NCBI GenBank assembly: GCA_030156255.1
Contig: JASGMV010000017.1
Span: 1-61,452, forward strand
DNA: 61,452 nt
Direction of reading: 5' to 3'
Source: Desulfovibrionales bacterium
GTDB lineage: Bacteria > Desulfobacterota > Desulfovibrionia > Desulfovibrionales > Desulfovibrionaceae
Part shown: positions 33,523 to 41,447 of the stretch, piece after piece
Numbering within the stretch: the first letter of the stretch is position 1
Layout of the letters: every line of letters begins with the position of its first letter
The notes under the pieces: generated by a model
The model's input: the letters and a program-made list of their open reading frames with translations, nothing else
Database searches by the model: none
What the model was told of the DNA's origin: nothing
Made by a program: the position numbers and the translations under genes

Positions 33523-34680
33523 ATGCCGAAGGTTGATTTGAGCCAGTTCGAGTTTACGGGACACGCGAGCAATCTGATCGAAGATTTGACGACCATGCCG
33601 CAGGCCGAGAAGGAACGGTTGATCATGAGCGGCGTGGACGTGACGGGCGTCGGGCGCAGCGGGACGTTTCTCCAGACCGACCACAACGCCGTGCATTGCG
33701 AAACCCACCAGCCCGGCGTCGAGATGATGGACATCAAGGACGCCTTGAAGAAATACGACGGCCTGGACGGCTATTACTGGACCCAGGTGGACCCGGACAA
33801 GGACGAGTTCACCCGCGCCGTGGCCGAAAACGTACACGGGGGCTACTTCATCCGCGTGGCCGAAGGCGTGCAGGTTCAGGACCCCGTGCAGTCCTGCCTG
33901 TTGATCCGGGCCAACGACACCGGGCAGAACGTGCACAACGTGGTCATCGTCGAGGAGGGCGCAAGCCTTCATATCATCACGGGATGCACCGTGGCCAGCC
34001 ACGACACCAAAGGCGCCCATTTAGGCATCTCCGAGTTCTTCATCAAAAAGAACGCCAGCCTGACTTTCACCATGGTTCACAACTGGGGCGAGAACTCCGT
34101 GGTCCGGCCTCGAACCGGCGGCGTGGTGGAGGCCGGCGGCGTGTTCCAGAACAACTACGTGTCCATGAAGACAGTCAAGGATTTGCAGTCCTATCCCACC
34201 ATCCGGTTGGCCGGAGCGGGGGGAATTGCGCGGTTCAACTCGGTGCTGGTGGCGCCTCCGGGCGCCTATCTGGACACCGGCAGCCGGATCATCATGGACG
34301 CTCCGGACACCCGGGGTGAAATCATCTCCCGCACCATCACCACCGGCGGAACCATCATCGCGCGGGGCGACATCCAGGCCAACTACGTGCCGGCTCGCGG
34401 CCATCTGGAGTGCAAGGGGCTTATTCTGGGCAAGGGCGTCATTCACGCCATCCCGGAGCTCCGGGGCACGGTGGAGGGCGTGGAGCTCTCCCACGAGGCC
34501 GCAGTGGGCAAGATCGCCCAGGAGGAGATCGAATACCTCATGGCCAGAGGACTGGACGAGGACGAGGCGACCTCCACCATCGTTCGGGGTTTCCTGAACG
34601 TGGACATCATGGGCCTGCCTGCGCGGCTCAACGACGCCATCCAGAAGACCATCGAGGAATCCGAGAAGGATATGTTCTAG
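33523..34680 (+). CDS. sufB: Fe-S assembly scaffold SufB (minimal SufBC type)
   Basis: A 385-residue right-handed beta-helix scaffold on which the cluster is built, partner of SufC. The core is typical: YFIRVAEGVQVQDPVQSCLL, HNVVIVEEGASLHIITGC, FFIKKNASLTFTMVHNWGEN and KGLILGKGVIHAIPEL; the C-terminal LSHEAAVGKIAQEEIEYLMA and RGLDEDEATSTIVRGFLN form the SufC-binding helices. It is shorter than E. coli SufB (about 495), as expected for the minimal type. It follows sufC after 24 bases. A terminator lies directly behind. Confidence 0.95.
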   Translation: MPKVDLSQFEFTGHASNLIEDLTTMPQAEKERLIMSGVDVTGVGRSGTFLQTDHNAVHCETHQPGVEMMDIKDALKKYDGLDGYYWTQVDPDKDEFTRAVAENVHGGYFIRVAEGVQVQDPVQSCLLIRANDTGQNVHNVVIVEEGASLHIITGCTVASHDTKGAHLGISEFFIKKNASLTFTMVHNWGENSVVRPRTGGVVEAGGVFQNNYVSMKTVKDLQSYPTIRLAGAGGIARFNSVLVAPPGAYLDTGSRIIMDAPDTRGEIISRTITTGGTIIARGDIQANYVPARGHLECKGLILGKGVIHAIPELRGTVEGVELSHEAAVGKIAQEEIEYLMARGLDEDEATSTIVRGFLNVDIMGLPARLNDAIQKTIEESEKDMF

Positions 34681-34709
34681 TTTGCGATCCAACGACAGCG
34701 TTGACTACT

Positions 34710-34730
34710 GGGGCCGAAAGGCCCCTTTTT
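34710..34730 (+). terminator. Rho-independent terminator of sufCB
   Basis: GGGGCC-GAAA-GGCCCC followed by five Ts. Clear tetraloop terminator. Confidence 0.92.
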
Positions 34731-34975
34731 ATTTTGAAAAGACCTCCGAACATCGCGCAGTTTCGGCGTCGGGCATGGCAAGAAGCTTCTAGAGCGATCC
34801 CGCGCAACGGCGTAACGGACCATTCACAGACAAACAACATGGAGGTCGCTATGACGGCGTGTCGGCGGTCATTCCCAAAGGGGCGGAGCATGAAGGTCGG
34901 GCCGGGGACGAGGGGTTGGTGATATTTGCCAAGTTTGCGCCCGCCTTGTTATAAGAAGCCTCCCTTGGAGGCTGC

Positions 34976-35317
34976 ATGAATAAAGGTTTCCAGTTTGCAT
35001 TGAAAGAATGGACGATCAACGGGGCTCGGGAGGCGGCGACGGCCGTCGGGTCCACCCGGTCCTTTCCGCGCCATGCGCATCAAAGCTGGTGCGTGGTCGT
35101 GGACGGAGAACGATTGGTGACGTCCCAACTCGGCATGACGCCCTGCGAGCTGTCGCTGTGCGCGCGGCTGCGCAAGGCCCTCCGGCTGCTGGAGACCGGG
35201 AATTCCGCCGCCGCCGCGGCTTTTGAGGCCGGCTTCAGCGATCAAAGCCATTGCAAGGCGCTCATGGGCCAGACGCCGGGGCGCGTCTATTCCGCACGCG
35301 GGAGGGCGTCCTCATGA
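34976..35317 (+). pseudogene. AraC-family regulator remnant
   Basis: A 113-residue protein that begins like an AraC effector domain (STRSFPRHAHQSWCVVVDGE) and then jumps to the C-terminal AraC helix-turn-helix (KALRLLETGNSAAAAAFEAG, FSDQSHCKALMGQTPGRVYS). Most of the cupin domain and the first helix-turn-helix are missing, against about 280 residues normally. It is probably a deleted remnant, although the frame is open. It overlaps the next gene by four bases (ATGA). Confidence 0.7.
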
Positions 35318-35826
35318 CCGGTTTGGGCGGTTGGTTGCTGATTCTTCTTGTGGGGACGGTCGGCGGACTGGCCGGGGCCAAGCTCGACATCCCCGTCGGA
35401 GGGATGTTCGGGGCCTGCTTCGCCGTAATCGTGCTCAAGCTGGCGTTCAAAGAATTGCCGGAATTGCCTCCGAGTTTCAACCTGGCCGTGGAAATCGCCG
35501 TGGGCGTCATGATCGGCGCCGGTTTTTCTCCGGAGTTGTTCAACAATTTCGGAAAGCTCGCGGTGGTGGTGCTGGGTACGAGCCTTTTTCTTATCATCGC
35601 CGGCGCCGTGCTGGCGGTGATCTTCATCAAACTGGGTTTGATGGACCCGTTGAGCGCTTTTTTGGCCACCAACCCTGGCGGCCTCACTGGTCTGGTGGTG
35701 CTGGCCAAAGACATGCACAGCGATTTGACCGTCGTGTTCCTCTGTCATTTCGTGCGGTTGATGCTGGTCTTGATTACGGCCCCTCTCCTGGTCCGGCTGG
35801 GCATGGCCTGGCTGGGAGGCCGATGA
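35314..35826 (+). CDS. half-size AbrB-family membrane protein
   Basis: A 170-residue membrane protein with about five hydrophobic helices. GGLAGAKLDIPVGGMFGACF and LATNPGGLTGLVVLAKDMHS match one repeat of the AbrB duplication family, whose usual members have two such repeats and about 350 residues. The ATG overlaps the stop of the AraC remnant and has GGGAGG upstream. A single-repeat protein could work as a homodimer. Substrate and function unknown; ammonia-monooxygenase regulator is the common but uninformative label. Confidence 0.85.
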   Translation: MTGLGGWLLILLVGTVGGLAGAKLDIPVGGMFGACFAVIVLKLAFKELPELPPSFNLAVEIAVGVMIGAGFSPELFNNFGKLAVVVLGTSLFLIIAGAVLAVIFIKLGLMDPLSAFLATNPGGLTGLVVLAKDMHSDLTVVFLCHFVRLMLVLITAPLLVRLGMAWLGGR

Positions 35827-35866
35827 CTTCTCTATCTTATTTCCCCGATACGACATGCTGAAAAAA

Positions 35867-35898
35867 AGCCCGGGCCATTGACAAGGTCCGGGCTTTCA
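35867..35898 (+). terminator. Rho-independent terminator
   Basis: AGCCCGGGCC pairs with GGTCCGGGCT around an eight-base loop, followed by TTCATTT; an A-run precedes it, so it could work both ways. Confidence 0.78.
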
Positions 35899-35937
35899 TT
35901 TCTCTAGAAGGAAAACCCGAGAGCAAGGAGCAAGGGT

Positions 35938-38883
35938 ATGGCCGACACCGACGCGGCAGCCAGGGGCCGTATAGCAACGGGCCTGCTGCGGGACATCGAG
36001 GCGGAGGCGGGAAGCATTGTTCCGTGGTTTTACGACCAGATGCCGGAATATTATTTTTTGTCCCATGACGAACAAGACGTCCGCCGGCATCTGCGAGCCC
36101 TGATTTCCGGCCAGGTGCTGGAGGAAGGGCGGGAGCTTTCTCTTTCGGGACCCGGCGCCGGGAAACGGACCTACATCACTCCGGGCGGCGACATGAGCCG
36201 GTTGACGTCCGTATTGGCTCGGCTCAAGGACCAGGACATTCGGACCGCCCGCATTTACGAAACCGGAGACCGCAAATTGCGGTTGGATACGTTCTTGTTT
36301 TCTCCCCAGTGCTCCTGTGACACGCAAAGCGAGGCCTTCGCCTCGATCCTCGGAGACGTCCTCGACCGGGGGCTCGTTTCCGAGGCGGAAATGGAGGACT
36401 TCCGCTGTTTTCTCTCTTCCGCCTCGGAAGATTACATCCAGAGATTCGAAACCGGGCGGGCGCTTCGGCATTTTCACACGTGGCGCGGCATTCGCGGAAC
36501 CGAACGCGTCCACGTCCAGCTCGAAAAGGAGGTCTACGAGGGGCTGGATCGCGTCATGGTCTCCATGAACCGCCCGCCGAAGACCGGATTGCTGCTGTTG
36601 GCCTGCCGCATCTTCGCCCGGGCCGGCGTCGACGTGCAGCGGGCCTATGGAGACGTTTTCAGCGATTGCGACAAGAATGAGACGGCGGTGCTGAGTTTTT
36701 ATCTGCGAAGGGGCGAACGCGCGCTCGCCCCGAATTCGGAGGAGTGGGCCGACCTGCAGCGCGACTTGTCCTGCCTCAAGTGGTTCGCTCCCCACGACCT
36801 GGAGGCCCTGGCCGACGAGGACGGCTACAGCCTCTCCCAGGTGATGCTGGTTCAGGCCGCCTGCGAGTTCGCTCACCAGTATCTCCAGCGAAGCAACATC
36901 TACGCCTACTCGTCCGACAGAATCGTCCGGGCCGCGTTGAAGCATCGCGATGTCATCGCCGTTTTGCTGCGCTATTTCGACGCGAGGTTTTTGCCCTGTT
37001 TCGGCGGCCGCGAGATCATGCTCGACGACGCCAAGAGCGAGGCGCGCAAACTGTTGGCCAGCCTCGCTTCAGAAAACAGCCGCGCCATCCTCGGCTGCAT
37101 GTTTCGATTCGTCCGATACATCAAAAGGACGAATTACTACGCTCCCAACCGGTTCGGCCTGTCCTTCCGGCTGGACCCCGCCCTGTTTTCCGACTTGCCG
37201 CGCGCCCAGCGCCCGTTCGGGGTGTATTTTTTCCACGGCCCGTTTTCCCTCGGTTTCCACGTCCGCTATCGGGACATGAGCCGGGGCGGCGTGCGCATCG
37301 TGCCCACCCCAAGCCAGGAGCGCTTCGAAATCGAATCGAACCGGCTTTTCGACGAGGCGGTCAAGCTGGCCAGCGCCCAGCAGTTCAAGAACAAGGACAT
37401 ACCCGAAGGCGGCTCCAAGGCCGTGCTGCTGCTCGGACCCAAGGCCGACCGGGACATCGCGTTGGCGTGCATGGTGGACGGTCTGCTGGATTTGATCGTC
37501 GCCGGCCCGGACGGCGCCCTGGCGCCGGAAATCGTCGATCACCTGGGCCGTGAAGAGATCATCTATCTGGGGCCGGATGAAAACGTGGAGCCCCGGCACA
37601 TCGAATGGATCGTGGAGCGGGCGCGCAAGCGGGGCTACAAGTGGCCCTGCTCCCTGATGAGCTCCAAACCGAAGACCGGGATCAACCACAAGGAATACGG
37701 CGTCACCAGCGAGGGCGTCGTAGTCTTCGCGGAGCAGGCCCTCATCTCCGTAGGTCTGGATCCTCGCACCCGGCCTTTTTCCGTGAAGTTCACCGGCGGG
37801 CCCGCCGGCGACGTGGCCTCCAACTGCATGCGTATTCTGCGCCGCGAATTCGGCGAGAACGTCCGCATCGCGGCCATGGCCGACGGACACGGCGCAGCCT
37901 TCGATCCCGACGGGCTCGACGCCGGAGAGCTGCAAAGGCTCATCGACAAGGGGCTGCGGGCCGACAGCTTCAATCGAAACCTGTTGAAGGGCGCGGGGGC
38001 CTTTGTCGCGTCCGCGTCCACGCCGGAGGGCGCCAGGCTGCGGGACGATTTGCACAACAAGGCCCGGACCGATCTGTTCATCCCCGCGGGGGGGCGGCCG
38101 GACACCATCAACGACAAGAACTGGCGGGCGTTTCTCGACGCCGACGGACGCCCGTCGGCCCGCGTCGTCGTGGAGGGGGCCAACATCTTCATTTCCCCCG
38201 GCGCCCGGCGTAAGCTGGAGGACGCAGGCGCGCTCGTGGTTCCCGGGCCGTCGGCCAACAAGACCGGGGTCATCTGTTCGTCCTATGAGATTCTGGCCGG
38301 CCTGTCGCTGACGGACGAAGAGTTCCTGTCCATAAAGAGCGCCTACGTCCAGGAAGTGCTGGCCATCCTGCGCCGGCGCGCCCTGGACGAAGCCCGCGTC
38401 ATCCTCGGAGAGCGCCGGCTGCGGGGCGCCGCGGCGCCGCTGTCCGTGATCTCGCAGGAGCTTTCCGTGGAGATCAACGCCCTGGGCGACGCCATCCGGG
38501 AATCTTTGGAGCGCGAAGGCGCCGACCCCTCCAGCGATCCGCAATGGATGGATCAGGTGCGCGCCTATTGCCCGCCGGTGCTGGCGCAGCGGTTCGGAGA
38601 CCGGGCGGCGCAGACCGCGCCGAAGTCGTATCTGCTGTCGCTTTTGGCCGCGTCCATCGCCTCCCGGATGGTCTACCGGGAAGGGCTGGGGTTTATGACC
38701 TTCCTGGCCGGAGTGCGTCCGGTGCGCGAGGTCGTGCATGCGTTCTTGGCGGAGGAGGGGCGCGTGGATGAGCTTACGGCCGAAGTGCTGCGCATGGATT
38801 GCAGCGACCGCCTCGCCTTGGCCCGCATCGTGGAGTCCCAGGGCCTCCGGCGTTTGATGCTGGAGCGTCTCGGCTTGTTGTAA
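35938..38883 (+). CDS. NAD-dependent glutamate dehydrogenase, long type
   Basis: A 981-residue cytoplasmic enzyme of the large (about 115-kDa) glutamate dehydrogenase class, which deaminates glutamate to 2-oxoglutarate. The first 400 residues are a regulatory region with no strong motif. The catalytic part starts around GVYFFHGPFSLGFHVRYRDM and contains the substrate Lys region FKNKDIPEGGSKAVLLLG. Later parts are SKPKTGINHKEYGVTSEGV (nucleotide domain entry) and VVVEGANIFISPGARRKLED. AAGGAG lies upstream of the ATG. It is monocistronic between two terminator-bearing regions. It indicates amino-acid catabolism or nitrogen balancing. Confidence 0.93.
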   Translation: MADTDAAARGRIATGLLRDIEAEAGSIVPWFYDQMPEYYFLSHDEQDVRRHLRALISGQVLEEGRELSLSGPGAGKRTYITPGGDMSRLTSVLARLKDQDIRTARIYETGDRKLRLDTFLFSPQCSCDTQSEAFASILGDVLDRGLVSEAEMEDFRCFLSSASEDYIQRFETGRALRHFHTWRGIRGTERVHVQLEKEVYEGLDRVMVSMNRPPKTGLLLLACRIFARAGVDVQRAYGDVFSDCDKNETAVLSFYLRRGERALAPNSEEWADLQRDLSCLKWFAPHDLEALADEDGYSLSQVMLVQAACEFAHQYLQRSNIYAYSSDRIVRAALKHRDVIAVLLRYFDARFLPCFGGREIMLDDAKSEARKLLASLASENSRAILGCMFRFVRYIKRTNYYAPNRFGLSFRLDPALFSDLPRAQRPFGVYFFHGPFSLGFHVRYRDMSRGGVRIVPTPSQERFEIESNRLFDEAVKLASAQQFKNKDIPEGGSKAVLLLGPKADRDIALACMVDGLLDLIVAGPDGALAPEIVDHLGREEIIYLGPDENVEPRHIEWIVERARKRGYKWPCSLMSSKPKTGINHKEYGVTSEGVVVFAEQALISVGLDPRTRPFSVKFTGGPAGDVASNCMRILRREFGENVRIAAMADGHGAAFDPDGLDAGELQRLIDKGLRADSFNRNLLKGAGAFVASASTPEGARLRDDLHNKARTDLFIPAGGRPDTINDKNWRAFLDADGRPSARVVVEGANIFISPGARRKLEDAGALVVPGPSANKTGVICSSYEILAGLSLTDEEFLSIKSAYVQEVLAILRRRALDEARVILGERRLRGAAAPLSVISQELSVEINALGDAIRESLEREGADPSSDPQWMDQVRAYCPPVLAQRFGDRAAQTAPKSYLLSLLAASIASRMVYREGLGFMTFLAGVRPVREVVHAFLAEEGRVDELTAEVLRMDCSDRLALARIVESQGLRRLMLERLGLL

Positions 38884-39044
38884 GCTGGCGTTACTGCATC
38901 TTTATAGCGATTGATCAAAATTTTCTCATGGATGTTGTCAAGTTGTTGCAGATATTTTATCCGTTGGGCTGAATGTGCGGAGGGCCCAGCAACCGTTTCG
39001 CGGGGGCGGAGCGTTTCATCAGCTTGTAACCTGAAGGAGTTGAG

Positions 39045-40430
39045 ATGGACCAGGCCAGCCGGGATCGCGGCTATAGCAAACTCGTGTATATTGTTGCGGC
39101 CATAGCGGCCACGGGCGGACTGCTTTTCGGCTTCGACACCGGCGTCATCTCCGGGGCGTTGCTTTTTTTGCGGGAGACGTTCCAGATAGGCTCCGCAGGC
39201 CAGGGAATCGTGGTCAGCTCCGTGCTGGTGGGCTGTATCTTCGGCGCCGCCATGAGCGGCAGGCTCACGGACGTATTTGGCCGCAAGTTGGTGATTCTGG
39301 TCACAGCCCTGATTTTCGCTCTTGGCTCCGTGGTGTCGTCCCTGGCTCCCGGCGTCGGCCTGTTGATCGGCGGCCGGGTGATCATCGGGCTGGCCATCGG
39401 CGTCGCCTCCTACGCCGTGCCGTTGTACATCTCCGAAATGTCGCCTCCGAAGGTTCGCGGCGCGCTGGTGTCTCTGAACCAGCTCATGATCACCATCGGC
39501 ATCCTGGTCTCCTATTTCGTGGACGGAGCCTTCGCCCACACCGAGTGGACATGGCGCTGGATGTTTTTTGTAGGCGTTGTCCCCGCGGTCGTTCTGTTTT
39601 TGGGTATGCTCTTTTTGCCCCGCAGCCCCCGTTGGCTCGCCACCCAGGATCGCGAAGGCGAAGCCCGCAAGGTGCTGCTGCGGTTGGGCGTTCCCGACGC
39701 GGACGGCGAACTGGGCGAAATGCGCAAATCCAGGACCGCTGAAGGCCACGGCGAGCTGCGGGAGCTGCTTTCCCCGTGGGTGCGGCCGGCCTTGATCATC
39801 GGCGTGGGCGTCATGTTCGTGCAGCAGTGTACGGGCATCAACACCGTGATCTACTACGCGCCCACCATTTTCGAAATGGCCGGCTTCGACTCCGCGGCCG
39901 CGGCCATCGGGGCCACCGTGTCCGTGGGCGTGATCAACGTGATCTTCACCGTGGTCTCCATTTATCTCATCGACCGGCTGGGCCGGAAGCCGTTGTTGTA
40001 CATCGGGTTGGCGGGCATGGTGCTGAGCCTGTTCGCCCTGGGGCTGGCCTTCCACTTCCAGCAAATCCTGGGCGGCGGCCTCAAATGGTTCACCATGGGC
40101 AGCTTGCTGGTCTACATCGCCTCCTTCGCCATCAGCCTGGGCCCCATCGCCTGGCTGCTCATCGCAGAGGTTTACCCGGCGCACATCCGCGGGGTGGGCA
40201 TGTCCGTGGCGACGTTGAGCAACTGGCTGTTCAACTTCATCGTGGCCCTGACGTTTCTGGCCATCATCGACTGGTTGGGCCAGGCCGGCGCCTTCTGGCT
40301 CTATGCGGCCATGGGCGTGCTCGGCCTCGTTTTCACCTGGCTCTTCATTCCAGAGACCAAGGGCGTGTCCTTGGAAACCATCGAAGAAAATCTTCGGGCC
40401 GGCAAGGCGGCCAGGAACTTGGGCGTCTGA
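39045..40430 (+). CDS. MFS sugar:proton symporter
   Basis: A 461-residue, 12-helix transporter of the sugar porter family (GalP/XylE-like). All family signatures are visible: GFDTGVISGALLFLR in helix 1, GRKLVILVTALIF after loop 2-3, the helix 4 region VPLYISEMSPPKVRGAL, LPRSPRWL at the central loop, QQCTGINTVIYYAP in helix 7 (QQ...G...YY sugar site) and PETKGVSLETIEE after helix 12. The gene is alone, with its terminator downstream. Glucose, galactose or xylose are possible substrates. No sugar kinase is near. Confidence 0.95.
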   Translation: MDQASRDRGYSKLVYIVAAIAATGGLLFGFDTGVISGALLFLRETFQIGSAGQGIVVSSVLVGCIFGAAMSGRLTDVFGRKLVILVTALIFALGSVVSSLAPGVGLLIGGRVIIGLAIGVASYAVPLYISEMSPPKVRGALVSLNQLMITIGILVSYFVDGAFAHTEWTWRWMFFVGVVPAVVLFLGMLFLPRSPRWLATQDREGEARKVLLRLGVPDADGELGEMRKSRTAEGHGELRELLSPWVRPALIIGVGVMFVQQCTGINTVIYYAPTIFEMAGFDSAAAAIGATVSVGVINVIFTVVSIYLIDRLGRKPLLYIGLAGMVLSLFALGLAFHFQQILGGGLKWFTMGSLLVYIASFAISLGPIAWLLIAEVYPAHIRGVGMSVATLSNWLFNFIVALTFLAIIDWLGQAGAFWLYAAMGVLGLVFTWLFIPETKGVSLETIEENLRAGKAARNLGV

Positions 40431-40457
40431 TCGATTCCCGGCGTTGCGTCTCGAACG

Positions 40458-40489
40458 GGCCGATCCATCCGTTGGGTTGGCCTTTTTTT
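40458..40489 (+). terminator. Rho-independent terminator of the sugar porter gene
   Basis: GGCCGATCC pairs with GGGTTGGCC (two G-U pairs), followed by seven Ts. Confidence 0.85.
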
Positions 40490-40930
40490 GTCATGTTCGA
40501 GAACACCGTTGGCGCTTTTCTTGTTGGCGGTGCAATTTTATCTTTAATAACAATGTGTTAGTTGTGGCATGGCAATTGCTTTACTTTAATGCATTGATGA
40601 ATTGCTGTCGCAAGTTGACTTCTGATTACTGTTTCGAATACTGTAATCCATGCGATGGGATGCAGACAAATAGTATGCATGGTCTCATAGACGCTAAGCG
40701 CTCGGGAGGATATTGCGGGATGCGGTTGAAAAAAATGCATCATCGTGGATACATAACGGAAATGTTTTATATGGGTGCAAATAAGAAATACGTCTTGCAT
40801 TCGCTCATTGCTTGATTTGTTGATCTTAAATCTTGCTGTATTCATGAAGATTATATTTTGTTGACGTGCAGCAAGCTTGAGATATCGGTGTGTGGGGCTT
40901 GATTTGTACAATCAAAATTATGGAGATGTT
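40490..40930. other. AT-rich intergenic pocket
   Basis: About 440 bases with base composition far more AT-rich than the surroundings. No gene is convincing; an open frame ending at 40815 runs on from the 3' part of the sugar porter in another frame and lacks any domain. It probably arrived with the following small gene. Confidence 0.5.
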
Positions 40931-41377
40931 ATGAAAAAATTTATTGTGGCGTCATCGTTGTCTCTTGTGGCTATCTTTTGCTTTGCTGCGTTCGTGAAAA
41001 CCAATGCGGCGATGGCGGATGAAGACCAATACATCGGCATGTATGATTGCTCCATCAAGGAGACGACGGATTGCAATAAATGCCCTGGATATCAAGAGAA
41101 CAATAAGGGATGGGCCATTTCCGTGAACAAGCTTGACGGAAACATGTACCTCTTCTCTGTGCACAACATGTACACAGGAGAAATAGATTTCTACAGAAGC
41201 GCCATCGAGTATGGCGGCAAGTTTTATTACACGGACAGCGAGTCGGGCTACGGCGTGAGCATGCAGTCCAGCGTGCAGGGCGAAATCTCCGGCAACCAGC
41301 TTCGGGGCGTCGAGTCGGGAACCATGTCCGGCGCCTGCTCCTGCTCCTACCGCAACGACTTTACCTGCACCAAGTAA
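40931..41377 (+). CDS. secreted Cys-rich protein, unknown
   Basis: A 148-residue exported protein. The N-terminus is a signal peptide (MKKFIVASSLSLVAIFCFAA, then FVKTNAAMADE, likely cleaved near the second Ala-x-Ala). The mature part is about 120 residues with Cys in DCSIKETTDCNKCPGY and again in GACSCSYRNDFTC, suggesting disulfides or metal binding in the periplasm. No family was recognised. Tyr/Gly-rich strands suggest an all-beta fold. GGAG lies upstream of the ATG. It is followed by a strong terminator. Composition at its 5' end differs from the genome, suggesting transfer. Confidence 0.8.
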   Translation: MKKFIVASSLSLVAIFCFAAFVKTNAAMADEDQYIGMYDCSIKETTDCNKCPGYQENNKGWAISVNKLDGNMYLFSVHNMYTGEIDFYRSAIEYGGKFYYTDSESGYGVSMQSSVQGEISGNQLRGVESGTMSGACSCSYRNDFTCTK

Positions 41378-41398
41378 GTAGAATGGCGAATGGCTGAA

Positions 41399-41430
41399 GA
41401 GGCCCGCCGCATCTCGATGCGGCGGGCCTC
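41399..41430. terminator. bidirectional terminator between convergent genes
   Basis: A 14-bp perfect stem (41399-41412 with 41417-41430, loop CTCG). TTT follows on the right. It separates the secreted-protein gene from ppsA. Confidence 0.85.
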
Positions 41431-41447
41431 TTTGGTCGTGAATCCCG

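Noticed and set aside
40303-40815. ORF running from inside the sugar porter into the AT-rich pocket
   Set aside because: Starts in another frame of the porter gene, crosses its terminator and shows no domain.
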